Source: Haliotis asinina
Taxonomy: Eukaryota; Mollusca; Gastropoda; Lepetellida; Haliotidae
Assembly (NCBI RefSeq): GCF_037392515.1
Contig: NC_090283.1
Span: 37,278,249-37,342,248 of the forward strand
Direction: 5' to 3'
DNA: 64,000 nucleotides
Positions 1-6,830 of the stretch are shown in pieces (position 1 is the stretch's first letter; each line of letters begins with the position of its first letter). Under the pieces are notes generated by a model, which did not search any database, was not told where the DNA came from, and saw nothing but the letters and a program-made list of their open reading frames with translations. A program made the translations under genes and the position numbers.

Positions 1-486
1 CACTGCTCTCAGTATAGTGGAAGGGTGACCTCCTTGAATGTTGTACGTTGTGCTCACCTGACCGAGATGAATGTACAGCTCTCGGTACGGTACTAGGCCG
101 GGTAACTTCGTGCCTGTGACGGTTGTTGTTGGTTTTATCTCGTCAGGAGACATACCGAGTATCCTCGCTAATGGCCGGCCGAGCCTCAAGGAGGTTCTTC
201 CGTTGTTGATTAACACCACTGTGCCGTTTGAGTCGTTCATCTTGAGTTCGGCTCCCAGGGGTTTGAAGACCTCGTCGTTTAGAGAGCACACGCTGTAGTA
301 GCCGTCAGTTATCTGGCTGCGAGTTCCACTGACGAACAGCTTATTGTTGCTGGCGTTGATGTTAGTCCATTGTGGTAGGTAGGTGATATCGCAGAGTGCG
401 ACTTCGAGTTGACCTGACGTGTTATCGATCGCGTGCGTCAGCTGAACGGCCTCACCGCTCGTTATTCCTGGAAGTGTTATGTACAT
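1..486 (-). CDS. Partial capsid-type protein (penton/minor capsid candidate), cut by window edge
   Basis: Reading the minus strand from the ATG at 486-484 gives 162 codons without a stop down to base 1, so the gene continues off the left edge and only its N-terminal part is seen. The product is rich in beta-forming, Gly/Thr/Asn segments with no membrane segment or coiled coil, starting MYITLPGITSG and containing LVPYRELYIHLGQ. Its position, divergent from a second gene and close to the major capsid and packaging ATPase genes, fits a small jelly-roll virion protein such as the Polinton minor capsid/penton. That identity is inferred from context and general character only. TATATAT lies at 494-500, 7 bases upstream of the ATG, in a 38-bp promoter region shared with the gene starting at 525. 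The plus-strand frame at 71-298 is its shadow. Confidence 0.65.
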   Translation of the reverse strand, partial: MYITLPGITSGEAVQLTHAIDNTSGQLEVALCDITYLPQWTNINASNNKLFVSGTRSQITDGYYSVCSLNDEVFKPLGAELKMNDSNGTVVLINNGRTSLRLGRPLARILGMSPDEIKPTTTVTGTKLPGLVPYRELYIHLGQVSTTYNIQGGHPSTILRAV

Positions 487-524
487 GTTAGAGTATATAT
501 GCTCATTATATAATAGTTTTTAAA
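487..524. promoter_or_regulatory. 38-bp bidirectional promoter
   Basis: Two divergent viral genes are separated by only 38 bp. TTATATAA at 506-513 lies 11 bases before the plus-strand ATG (525), and TATATAT at 494-500 lies 7 bases before the minus-strand ATG (486). The same motif recurs next to other starts in this element. Confidence 0.55.
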
Positions 525-1874
525 ATGTATTCCCCTGGTGTGTTTTACCCTAAACTGGATGTAGATTTCTCCCCCATGAAGATCGTGGTTGCTCCTGGGT
601 TGTATTTCAATGCCCAACTTTTAGATGTGTTCGATAAGTATAAGCTTTCGGTGACTAACATCAAGGCAGTCCACGCGTGGTTCAACAACCCTATGCAGTT
701 CTGGCAGAATCAATTAAACTTTGCCGTGTGGTGCGCTACAACGGGGTGTGGTGTGACATTGACCGACACTCGGCGTGGACCGCTGAGTCAGTCTGTGTTC
801 AAGTTCCACGTGTACTACCAGGTCAGACGTATCCTTAAAGAGATCAGCGCCCCCCTCCCACAGGACAAAGCGTGGGACGCAACAAACAACCCGTACGATA
901 GACGGGTCTACGAACGTATTTGCAATGAATTCGAAATAAACCCGAAGACGGATTGGCGTTTGCCGGGGCCGAACCACGGGTTGGGTATTCCTTATAGCGA
1001 TGGGCTCTCAGTAAAAGCATTTAAGAAAGATTTACTAACAAACTTTATGAAACGAAAAATGTTTAGTCCTGAGAATTTTTTCCGTGAATTAGATGAAATT
1101 GTTCCTAAACCTACCAAATATGGGCCAAAACCAGTGAAAGATGCAAGTGATGATTTACTGAAACGAGGTATACTTAGGCAGGACTTTGCTTTGTCGAGTA
1201 ATGAATGGAGGGATGATCGTATGGACTTTGAAGGTGGTGTTGCTTTCACAATCCAGAAAGTGGAGCAGTCAACCGCAGACGGGTGGAAAATGTTCATGCT
1301 GGACACGTCGAAAGGATTCACTCGTGCCGGGGTAGTCAGGTTGAACGACTCGATTCGAACGTACGTGTGGGCGCTGTTGGGTGCTCAGTCGATGACGCGT
1401 TCCAACACCATCGGTAAGGGAACTGCTTTCGACGCTCAGAAACAGTTCGTTGCCAACGTTGAGGATGCTATCAATTCTCCAGTTGATATCCCGCTGGCCA
1501 TCGACCGTTACCAAAACGTGTTAGAATACGCCAGGTCGAAAGTCAAGTACGTGTTCGGCGTGGGGCTGTACATGGCTCCGAGTGATATGCAACTGAGAGT
1601 AAAAAAAGTGGTGGGTTATAACAACAAAATAGTCATAGCCACGGCGGATCAAAAGTTGGGTATCAACCCCGATATTAACACCCCCTATATCCCACACATC
1701 CCACCACGTGAAACGGGTATAGTGGCGCCACCCCCGGAGCCTAAAGTTCATGTGCCCCCCACACACCCCCATATACATGTGGGGGTACCCCCCTATCAGC
1801 AGCATATTGATAATAAAACAGCCTTAGTGGTTGGTGGGGTAACTTTGGGACTTATTTGGTTAAAGATTTCTTAG
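525..1874 (+). CDS. Polinton structural-type protein of unknown function, C-terminal membrane anchor
   Basis: This is a 449-residue open frame whose ATG lies 11 bases after TTATATAA. I cannot assign a family. The N-terminal half carries aromatic-rich segments (MQFWQNQLNFAVWCATTGCG, FKFHVYYQVRRIL) and the middle is mixed alpha/beta. The last about 60 residues are Pro/His-rich (PPPEPKVHVPPTHPHIHVG) and then end in a short hydrophobic segment (TALVVGGVTLGLIWL), which suggests a tail-anchored or membrane-contacting protein. It lies within the capsid gene block, divergent from one candidate capsid gene. Its 3' end overlaps the convergent 1852-3009 gene by 23 bp. A role in the virion or in assembly is inference from position. 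The Pro/His tail is encoded by one of the G/C palindromic cassettes (1764-1793). Confidence 0.7.
   Translation: MYSPGVFYPKLDVDFSPMKIVVAPGLYFNAQLLDVFDKYKLSVTNIKAVHAWFNNPMQFWQNQLNFAVWCATTGCGVTLTDTRRGPLSQSVFKFHVYYQVRRILKEISAPLPQDKAWDATNNPYDRRVYERICNEFEINPKTDWRLPGPNHGLGIPYSDGLSVKAFKKDLLTNFMKRKMFSPENFFRELDEIVPKPTKYGPKPVKDASDDLLKRGILRQDFALSSNEWRDDRMDFEGGVAFTIQKVEQSTADGWKMFMLDTSKGFTRAGVVRLNDSIRTYVWALLGAQSMTRSNTIGKGTAFDAQKQFVANVEDAINSPVDIPLAIDRYQNVLEYARSKVKYVFGVGLYMAPSDMQLRVKKVVGYNNKIVIATADQKLGINPDINTPYIPHIPPRETGIVAPPPEPKVHVPPTHPHIHVGVPPYQQHIDNKTALVVGGVTLGLIWLKIS
1764..1793. repeat. G/C palindromic cassette (in 3' end of the 525-1874 gene)
   Basis: CACCCCC at 1764-1770 and GTGGGGG at 1779-1785 form an inverted pair. 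GGGGGTACCCCC follows directly (1781-1792). The cassette is read in frame as a Gly/Pro/His linker just before the C-terminal hydrophobic segment. Confidence 0.6.
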
Positions 1875-3009
1875 CCGCTACGTACACCAGACCCGCCACG
1901 GCGACGATGGCTGCCCACAGGTTTTGACTGAACCACGTGGCAGTTTTAGCCAGAGCGCTCAACAACCACGAGACGATGCTACCCAGGATGCCGGGAAGGG
2001 CTTCGGCGGCTTTACCAGCCAGTTTAGCTAGGCGTTCCCCGAGTTTTTTTATCCAGTCTTTAACACCCCCACCGCCACTTGGAGTTCCGCCGCCGCCAGG
2101 TGTGGGGGTTCCTCCCACCAGTGACACCACCAGGGTTGATATGATGAAACCCAATGCAGTCAGAATGCTGGCGATGGTGATCCCTTGCTCCCGGAACAAT
2201 ATCCGAATCCTGTTGGCTAAAGTTGTATCCTCATTCAGTATTCTATCGATTGTTTCCCGAATACGACTGATCTGGGATCGAAGCTGTTCACGATTCGAGG
2301 AAGCGGCTTCCAATCGTGTACGTCTCTCGTCTTCTAAATCGCGTAGTCGTTCCTTGATACGGCGCTTCATATCATCGTTTTCAGTTTCGTTGAGTTTGGT
2401 TTTTTCCCTAGCGATGTGCTCGTCGATTTCGTTCAGTTTCCCCATGTTGTTCACGAGTTCTCCACGCACGCGTTTCACGGCTTCGTCTAAGCCGTGCAGT
2501 TCCCTTACCGGAAAGTCAAACCCCGGTAACGGTTTGTCCCAGTAGGTGCTCAACAGTTTTTCTATGCTGTCCGAGGCTTCTGTAGCACGCTGTGGTGTCA
2601 TTTCATCTCTAGTGGTGAGGTGGGATCTGGTAGCTTGCAGATCTTCTTTAACGGCCTTAGGTATTGCACCACCGTAATCATTCATGTTTAGATTTTTACG
2701 GATAAATTCGACACCATGACGGCTGGCTAGAGTTGACAAGGCCAGTGGTTTTTTATTGCTCTTGTTAAAGAGGTCAACCCCTGGGTCAGACTTAAGGCGT
2801 AGAACACCCTTTGTATCAATAAAAAAATTCTTATGGTATCGACCCTGTGGTTCAACGTAGTTTTTATCTCTTCTTAAACTTTCGTAATAATCATTTACCG
2901 TTGTTTCCAAGAGTTCTTGGTTCAATGGTGAACTAGTAAATGAGGTCTCCTGCTCATCATCGAATGCCTGGGCACTAGCGCCCGGCATCTCCGTCATATC
3001 TGTCTTCAT
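1852..3009 (-). CDS. Coiled-coil and amphipathic-helix virion protein (pVI-like candidate)
   Basis: This is a 385-residue minus-strand protein. Roughly residues 175-265 are a charged coiled coil (KLNEIDEHIAREKTKLNE, IKERLRDLEDERRTRLEAA). A hydrophobic segment follows (FREQGITIASILTALGF), then a Gly/Pro/Thr linker, an amphipathic stretch (WIKKLGERLAKLAGKAAEAL) and two more hydrophobic helices. Such a coiled coil plus membrane-active tail is the layout of an internal virion protein that disrupts membranes, as adenovirus pVI does. That function is inference from architecture, without homology evidence. The ATG at 3009 faces the major capsid gene across 36 bp. The 3' end overlaps the convergent 525-1874 gene by 23 bp. 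The Gly-rich linker is encoded by a palindromic cassette at 2063-2130. Confidence 0.72.
   Translation of the reverse strand: MKTDMTEMPGASAQAFDDEQETSFTSSPLNQELLETTVNDYYESLRRDKNYVEPQGRYHKNFFIDTKGVLRLKSDPGVDLFNKSNKKPLALSTLASRHGVEFIRKNLNMNDYGGAIPKAVKEDLQATRSHLTTRDEMTPQRATEASDSIEKLLSTYWDKPLPGFDFPVRELHGLDEAVKRVRGELVNNMGKLNEIDEHIAREKTKLNETENDDMKRRIKERLRDLEDERRTRLEAASSNREQLRSQISRIRETIDRILNEDTTLANRIRILFREQGITIASILTALGFIISTLVVSLVGGTPTPGGGGTPSGGGGVKDWIKKLGERLAKLAGKAAEALPGILGSIVSWLLSALAKTATWFSQNLWAAIVAVAGLVYVAAKKSLTK
2063..2130. repeat. G/C palindromic cassette, expanded
   Basis: CACCCCCACCG near 2064 pairs with GGTGTGGGGGTT at 2099-2110, with a second CCTCCCACCAGTG after it. It encodes the Gly/Thr/Pro linker between two hydrophobic segments of the minus-strand protein. 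Confidence 0.55.
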
Positions 3010-3045
3010 CCATTAGTATTAAAAATATATTTCATTTATATAACA
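3010..3045. promoter_or_regulatory. 36-bp bidirectional promoter between pVI-like and major capsid genes
   Basis: TTATATAA at 3036-3043 ends just 2 bases before the capsid ATG (3046). ATATAT at 3025-3030 lies about 15 bases upstream of the minus-strand ATG (3009). A classical TATA box 2 bases before the start codon could not give a normal leader, so the motif may act as an initiator-type late promoter. Confidence 0.55.
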
Positions 3046-4317
3046 ATGTACGGCAGAAAATTAGATCCTTTCAGAAGATTGAGAGAGCCATTAGGCGCCA
3101 GAGCCGTGCGCCAGTCGGTGACCATCACCAACAATCCCAGCAAGATAGACCAGAATCAAACTCTGCTGGTTAGATTTCCAAACCTTGGTGAGAATGACCT
3201 CATTGTACCAGGCACTGTTCGACTGGCGTTCAATATCACGTTGACCTCCGACAACGACAAACGCGAGCTAGTGCGTAACGTGGGTCGAGCTATCATCAAG
3301 AAAACGACCGTCAAGATCAGCGGTAACGAGGTGCTGAGCATCGACGACAGCGACGTGTTTCACTGCTACAGGGATCTCTGGAAAAGCGAGGGAGAACGAG
3401 TCAATGATGTGTACCAGGGTATCAGCAAATCAACCCGGTCGCGCATAGGGTATGCCTTCACGCAAGACCAGCTAGACAAGCTATCGGACGGTGAAAAGGC
3501 CATCGCTCGAGCATACGGGAATCGATTCTGCGTGCCGCTCGACTTCGAGTTGCTCACGGGACACGCGCCGTTTTACCAGGCCGCGCTGGGTGATAGGCTC
3601 GAATACGAGCTCATGTTTAACGACTATAGCAAAGTAGTGCGTACGCCGAACGGTGATGAGGCCAGTTATACCATAGACAACATCTCTCTGGAGTTCGACA
3701 TGGTCACTAGCCCGGAGCTGGCCAGGCAGGTTCGAAGCCAGTACTCTGGGAAGATGGCTATCCTGTACGATCGCGTACTGAGGCATAGATCAGTCGTGCG
3801 AGATAAGAGCGACACTGTGTGGAATATCAACCTGAACGTGCCGGCGCGATCGATGAAAGGTATCCTGGTCGTCCCAGTGGAGGATTACGATCCATTCCGG
3901 AGGGACAGCGAGAAGTTTTTCAACCCCGAGATTGAAAAGGTGGAAGTGACCATCGAGGGCGTGCCCAACCAGCTGTTCAGTCATGGTATGAGACCACACC
4001 AGCAGTGGGATGAGATAAAAAAGCTACCAGGGACAGTTGGGGGGACCCAACATTATATAACAAAGGACCTGGACCTCGGCTCCGTGCAGATCGGTGAATA
4101 CCTGACCACCAAGTACGCCCTATGGTTGGACATGCGATCCACGGATGATGATAAACTGCACGGTAGCGGGCGCCGTATAGATAACGGCAGCGAAGGGATA
4201 ACCATCCAGATTACTAAGAAGGCTCAACCCGCTGGTAAGTTGAAATTATATCTGTACGTTATTATGGACGCGCAACTTAATATAGACAATGGGAGATTCG
4301 TGCAAGCCATCTACTAG
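3046..4317 (+). CDS. Major capsid protein, double jelly-roll type (Polinton/adintovirus hexon-like)
   Basis: This is a 423-residue soluble protein with no signal peptide or membrane segment and many short beta-type strands. After a basic N-terminus (MYGRKLDPFRRLREP) comes a first beta-rich domain of about 200 residues (segments VRLAFNITL, TTVKISGNEVL, VPLDFELLTG). A second domain follows (WNINLNVPARSMKGILVVP, KVEVTIEGVPN) and ends LKLYLYVIMDAQLNIDNGRFV. The NP.IEKVEVTIEG.PNQL.S.G segment resembles what I know of invertebrate Polinton/adintovirus major capsid proteins. It is about 420 residues, shorter than the roughly 600 of some Polinton capsids. Position supports the call: the packaging ATPase gene follows and overlaps its last 29 bases. 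A 16-bp palindromic cassette at 4036-4051 encodes GTVGGTQ. The fold is inference and can be tested by structure prediction. Confidence 0.75.
   Translation: MYGRKLDPFRRLREPLGARAVRQSVTITNNPSKIDQNQTLLVRFPNLGENDLIVPGTVRLAFNITLTSDNDKRELVRNVGRAIIKKTTVKISGNEVLSIDDSDVFHCYRDLWKSEGERVNDVYQGISKSTRSRIGYAFTQDQLDKLSDGEKAIARAYGNRFCVPLDFELLTGHAPFYQAALGDRLEYELMFNDYSKVVRTPNGDEASYTIDNISLEFDMVTSPELARQVRSQYSGKMAILYDRVLRHRSVVRDKSDTVWNINLNVPARSMKGILVVPVEDYDPFRRDSEKFFNPEIEKVEVTIEGVPNQLFSHGMRPHQQWDEIKKLPGTVGGTQHYITKDLDLGSVQIGEYLTTKYALWLDMRSTDDDKLHGSGRRIDNGSEGITIQITKKAQPAGKLKLYLYVIMDAQLNIDNGRFVQAIY
4036..4051. repeat. Short palindromic cassette inside the capsid gene
   Basis: GTTGGG and CCCAAC form perfect 6-bp arms around a 4-base GGGA loop, read in frame as VGGT. 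This is the same family as the cassettes at 5083 and 8218. Confidence 0.5.
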
Positions 4318-4918
4318 TGGGGGTCTCCCCCTCCCCACTGACCCACACTGCGCTATCATATGCGGGCAGACTGGCTGTGGGAAGACCGTTTTCGTGTTGG
4401 ATATGTTGGAGGGTTACTACAAGGATGTGTTCGATAACATCGTTATCATGTGCCCTACTCTGGGCATGAATAAAACGTACGCGCGACCTTGGGTGATGAC
4501 GGACCCGGACGTACACAAAATCGACCCTGGAACACGCCTGCAGGACTGGTTGAAAGCTCTTCACGAGAAATTTAAAGGGGAACCGACGCTGTTCATACTG
4601 GACGACTGCAGCGCTAATCGCGAGATAACAAAAAGGAGAGACATGCTATCGTACCTGGCCTTCTCCGGCCGGCATGCAAATCACAGCGTCTGGGTGCTAA
4701 CGCAGAAGTTCAACTCGGTGTTGAAAGACCTCAGGGAGCAGACGCGATGGGTGGCCTTATTTCACTGCAAGGACAGGGATTCGTTCGAGGAGTGTTTGAG
4801 AGAGAACGATGTGATGAGCAAATTAGAACGGGAACGTGTGAAGAAACAGCTCGCTGAAACTAAACACGCTAAGCTCGTGCTAAAGACCGACCAACCAGTA
4901 GCATATATAGTATGCTAA
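4289..4918 (+). CDS. A32/FtsK-HerA-type genome-packaging ATPase
   Basis: This 209-residue protein is a P-loop ATPase. The Walker A motif GQTGCGKT lies near residues 25-32. Walker B is LFILDDCSA near residues 99-107, with hydrophobic strands before the two Asp. A sensor-type segment (HSVWVLTQKFNSVLKDLREQ) follows, as in the poxvirus A32-like packaging ATPases found in Polintons, adintoviruses and virophages. It would drive DNA into preformed capsids. Length is typical for the family. The start at 4289 overlaps the end of the capsid gene by 29 bp, so the two genes are tightly coupled. An AG-rich cassette (AGTGGGG...CCCCACT, 4316-4339) encodes SGGLPLPTD just before the nucleotide-binding core. 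Confidence 0.9.
   Translation: MGDSCKPSTSGGLPLPTDPHCAIICGQTGCGKTVFVLDMLEGYYKDVFDNIVIMCPTLGMNKTYARPWVMTDPDVHKIDPGTRLQDWLKALHEKFKGEPTLFILDDCSANREITKRRDMLSYLAFSGRHANHSVWVLTQKFNSVLKDLREQTRWVALFHCKDRDSFEECLRENDVMSKLERERVKKQLAETKHAKLVLKTDQPVAYIVC
4316..4339. repeat. Palindromic cassette at capsid/ATPase junction
   Basis: AGTGGGG (4316-4322) and CCCCACT (4333-4339) are perfect 7-bp arms around GTCTCCCCCT. It begins at the last capsid codons and is read in the ATPase frame as SGGLPLPTD. Confidence 0.55.
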
Positions 4919-4941
4919 GCAAAGCTAAGCAAAGCTAAGCA
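4911..4941. repeat. 10-bp tandem repeat (GCTAAGCAAA) at ATPase stop
   Basis: The unit GCTAAGCAAA is repeated almost three times across the ATPase stop codon, flanked by GCATATATAG on the left and GCATATAGC on the right. It sits where the transcript of the ATPase would end and that of the next gene begin. Confidence 0.7.
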
Positions 4942-5040
4942 TATAGCTATGATATTTGAAGTATTTGTCGTGTGCAACTTAACCTTCATTTCTCTGTGTT
5001 TTGTCTGCATCGGGTATTATATAGTTAAAACTAAATCTTA

Positions 5041-5056
5041 CTTGTTATATTATAAG
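5041..5056 (+). promoter_or_regulatory. TATA-type start motif deciding the 5057 start
   Basis: TTATATTATAAG ends immediately before ATG 5057. This spacing resembles the capsid gene (2 bases) and the 6564 gene (6 bases), and argues for 5057 over 4949 as the main start. Confidence 0.4.
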
Positions 5057-5662
5057 ATGGAGTGTGAGGAATTGCTCGAACAGTTGGGGGTCTCCCCAAC
5101 GCCGCCGGCAGGCCCCACTGGGGGTGTGGGGGATTCCCCCAAGCGAGAGAAACTGGTGGCGTTGGCTGTTGGTGGCAAAGCCAAACATTACTTTGGAGAC
5201 TACACTCCGGATAAAATTCACAAAATGTCAGCCGAAGAAATCGATAAGCTGTACGCTAGATACGAGTCCCGGCTCGGAGCAGAAATGACAAAGACAATAG
5301 GATCGGCTATGACCCAGATATACACCGGTATTGTATCACACTTCCTTCCCATTCCACCAGAGCGCCGACTTTACCTGTGGGAGGACCTCGAGAAAGACCC
5401 TTTTATCGAACACGCCGTGAGTTCTATCAGCTGCGGGCTGTACCACAAATATGGTATGTTGTTGGCTCCAGTGACGGCGGCGATTATCACGGCAAAACAT
5501 TGTCAATTTGAGAGAAAGAATAATAATAATAGTATAGATGGATGCTGCTCCCGAGGTGACGGAAGTGACACAGGAACCAGTGAGGGAAACCCCTCCCGAG
5601 GTGAGGGAAGTGACCCCTTCAGTGGAGGTACCCCCCACAGTAACCAGGCAGAAGAATCCTAA
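5057..5662 (+). CDS. Polinton accessory protein of unknown function (about 201 aa)
   Basis: I prefer the ATG at 5057 because TTATATTATAAG abuts it, matching other starts in this element. An in-frame upstream ATG at 4949 would add a 36-residue hydrophobic leader, which could be real. The core (about residues 45-155) is helical: KIHKMSAEEIDKLYARYESR, then ALIGSAMTQ-type small-residue helices, then FLPIPPERRLYLWEDLEKDP. It ends with a hydrophobic helix (GMLLAPVTAAIITAKHCQFE). The family recurs in invertebrate Polintons to my knowledge but has no assigned role. The N-terminal Gly/Pro segment LGVSPTPPAGPTGGVGDSP is encoded by two palindromic cassettes. The last 125 bases overlap the next gene in another frame and give a low-complexity Ser/Gly tail. 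Confidence 0.65.
   Translation: MECEELLEQLGVSPTPPAGPTGGVGDSPKREKLVALAVGGKAKHYFGDYTPDKIHKMSAEEIDKLYARYESRLGAEMTKTIGSAMTQIYTGIVSHFLPIPPERRLYLWEDLEKDPFIEHAVSSISCGLYHKYGMLLAPVTAAIITAKHCQFERKNNNNSIDGCCSRGDGSDTGTSEGNPSRGEGSDPFSGGTPHSNQAEES
5083..5140. repeat. Two adjacent G/C palindromic cassettes
   Basis: GTTGGGG (5083-5089) and CCCCAAC (5094-5100) are perfect 7-bp arms. A second one, CCCCACTGGGGG followed by GGGGGATTCCCCC, runs 5113-5140. They encode a Gly/Pro/Ser-rich linker in the protein starting at 5057. Confidence 0.65.
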
Positions 5663-5861
5663 GAGAGTAGCTGCCGGTAAAAAACGGTGGTGTAACCAAC
5701 ATAAAGTGACCAACCCAACCCGACTGTTGTTGGCTGTAGGCGTAACTGCTGCCTTGGCTATCTCGTGGTTATATACACGTGAGGGACGTGAGGTGGTACC
5801 TGAGGTGGTAACCCCCACTGTGGGGGGTACCCCCACCGTCGACCCGCATATCATGTTATAA
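5538..5861 (+). CDS. Small single-pass membrane protein, Pro/Glu/Val-rich
   Basis: This 107-residue protein has an acidic repetitive N-terminus (PEVTEV, PPEVREVTPSVEV), a basic patch (RQKNPKRVAAGKKRW) and one membrane helix at about residues 63-80 (LLLAVGVTAALAISWLY). A second Val/Pro/Thr-rich segment closes it. The first 125 bases lie inside the preceding gene in another frame. A palindromic cassette (5811-5840) encodes its TPTVGGTPTV tail. The function is unknown; a virion membrane or assembly role is possible from its company only. Confidence 0.6.
   Translation: MDAAPEVTEVTQEPVRETPPEVREVTPSVEVPPTVTRQKNPKRVAAGKKRWCNQHKVTNPTRLLLAVGVTAALAISWLYTREGREVVPEVVTPTVGGTPTVDPHIML
5811..5840. repeat. 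G/C palindromic cassette, best-preserved copy
   Basis: ACCCCCACTGTGGGGGGTACCCCCACCG contains overlapping inverted repeats: CCCCCAC/GTGGGGG and GGTGGGGG-type arms around GGTACC. It is read in frame as Thr/Pro/Val/Gly residues. Confidence 0.65.
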
Positions 5862-5888
5862 TTTAAAATATTTTATATCATATACATA

Positions 5889-6116
5889 ATGTCTGAGGGG
5901 AAAACATTCGTCAACGACGCATACCACGCCACAGTGGTCGCCAGTCTAGCTGTAGGGTACGCTCGGTTGACTAAAATGGTGCTTAAACAACCAACTATCA
6001 AGCTAGATTTCAACCTGCAGGATATGGGTATGCTCATAATGAACCTTGGTATGGCAATGGCCACAAAAGACATCCTAGTAAAACAAGGGATCATACCTGA
6101 TAATATAATGAAATAA
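5889..6116 (+). CDS. Small hydrophobic protein (75 aa)
   Basis: This short frame is preceded by TTATATCATATACATA, like other starts here. The product has one moderately hydrophobic helix near residues 14-27 and a second Met/Gly/Leu-rich helix (DMGMLIMNLGMAMATKDILV) near residues 44-63. It fits snugly between its neighbours (27 bp after one, 8 bp before the next), which supports it being a real gene. I do not recognise a family. Confidence 0.55.
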   Translation: MSEGKTFVNDAYHATVVASLAVGYARLTKMVLKQPTIKLDFNLQDMGMLIMNLGMAMATKDILVKQGIIPDNIMK

Positions 6117-6124
6117 ATATAGGG

Positions 6125-6544
6125 ATGGCCACGATAGCTATGATGGTCGGTGGGGCGTTAGTGAATGCCCTGGCATTTTCCGGGAGTAATTTCCTCTTCT
6201 CGAAACTACGAGATGGGGCTGAAATACAGGAAGAAAGGAAGCGGCACGATCTCGCTACTGAGAAATTACAAAGAGCACAGGCCGAGTACGCTAAAAAACG
6301 TCTCCAGAGGATCGATTTTATCAACGAACAACTCCAGCGTGAAAACCATGCCGTTCAAACATTCAACGATGTTGATGAAGCAATGAAAGAATACTACCTA
6401 CTAACTGGTAAACAATTGGAACCGCTCAATAAACCCACACTCGCTCAGTACTACACACCATCCAAGGGACAAATGAATCGTGAACTGGGCTTCATAGTGT
6501 TGGGTATAGCAGCTACTGCGTTGGTTGCGAAGCAATTAAATTAA
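6125..6544 (+). CDS. Small protein with terminal hydrophobic helices and coiled coil (139 aa)
   Basis: The N-terminus is hydrophobic (MATIAMMVGGALVNALAFSG). Residues about 30-80 form a charged coiled coil (IQEERKRHDLATEKLQRAQA), and the C-terminus is a second membrane-type helix (LGFIVLGIAATALVAKQLN). The two ends could both sit in a membrane with the coil between them. It starts 8 bp after the previous stop and ends 19 bp before the next ATG. The function is unknown. Confidence 0.6.
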   Translation: MATIAMMVGGALVNALAFSGSNFLFSKLRDGAEIQEERKRHDLATEKLQRAQAEYAKKRLQRIDFINEQLQRENHAVQTFNDVDEAMKEYYLLTGKQLEPLNKPTLAQYYTPSKGQMNRELGFIVLGIAATALVAKQLN

Positions 6545-6563
6545 AATACCTATATAAGTAAAC

Positions 6564-6830
6564 ATGAGACCCGCTCCATACCGATGTGAATACATACTTA
6601 TGGGGAAGACCGAGGCCTGTGGTAGGAAATGCAGGAATCAGGGGTTCTGTTGTTTCCATATGGGAAGTCCTAACTACACGTGTTCTGTGTGTGGTATCGG
6701 GGTTAAAGGACATTACTGTCTATGTAAAGCTCACGGAGCGAACGTAGTCAGACATCAACTCATCTACGAGAATAAAAAGGGCTACATAAAAGAACGTAGG
6801 CGACTGCTCAAGATAGACTCCAGTGCGTGA
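6564..6830 (+). CDS. Small Cys/His-rich zinc-binding protein (88 aa)
   Basis: TATATAAG at 6551-6558 lies just before the ATG. The protein has about eleven Cys in CxxC-like pairs (CGRKCRNQGFCCFH, CSVCGIGVKGHYCLCKAH) and a basic C-terminus (KERRRLLKI). This looks like one or two small zinc modules with a nucleic-acid-binding tail. It lies directly upstream of the DNA polymerase, so a replication or transcription role is possible. No family is recognised. Confidence 0.65.
   Translation: MRPAPYRCEYILMGKTEACGRKCRNQGFCCFHMGSPNYTCSVCGIGVKGHYCLCKAHGANVVRHQLIYENKKGYIKERRRLLKIDSSA

Noticed and set aside
71..298. 75-codon plus-strand frame
   Set aside because: Shadow of the longer minus-strand gene that runs off the left edge.
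1937..2545. 202-codon plus-strand frame
   Set aside because: Antisense shadow of the coiled-coil/amphipathic protein; its sequence is Ser/Arg-rich low complexity.
4949..5056. Upstream ATG at 4949 as main start of the accessory gene
   Set aside because: The TATA-type motif abuts ATG 5057. The 36-residue hydrophobic extension is possible but less supported.
5336..5854. 172-codon minus-strand frame
   Set aside because: Antisense to two plus-strand genes with better context. Its Thr/Gly/Val repeats reflect the palindromic cassettes.
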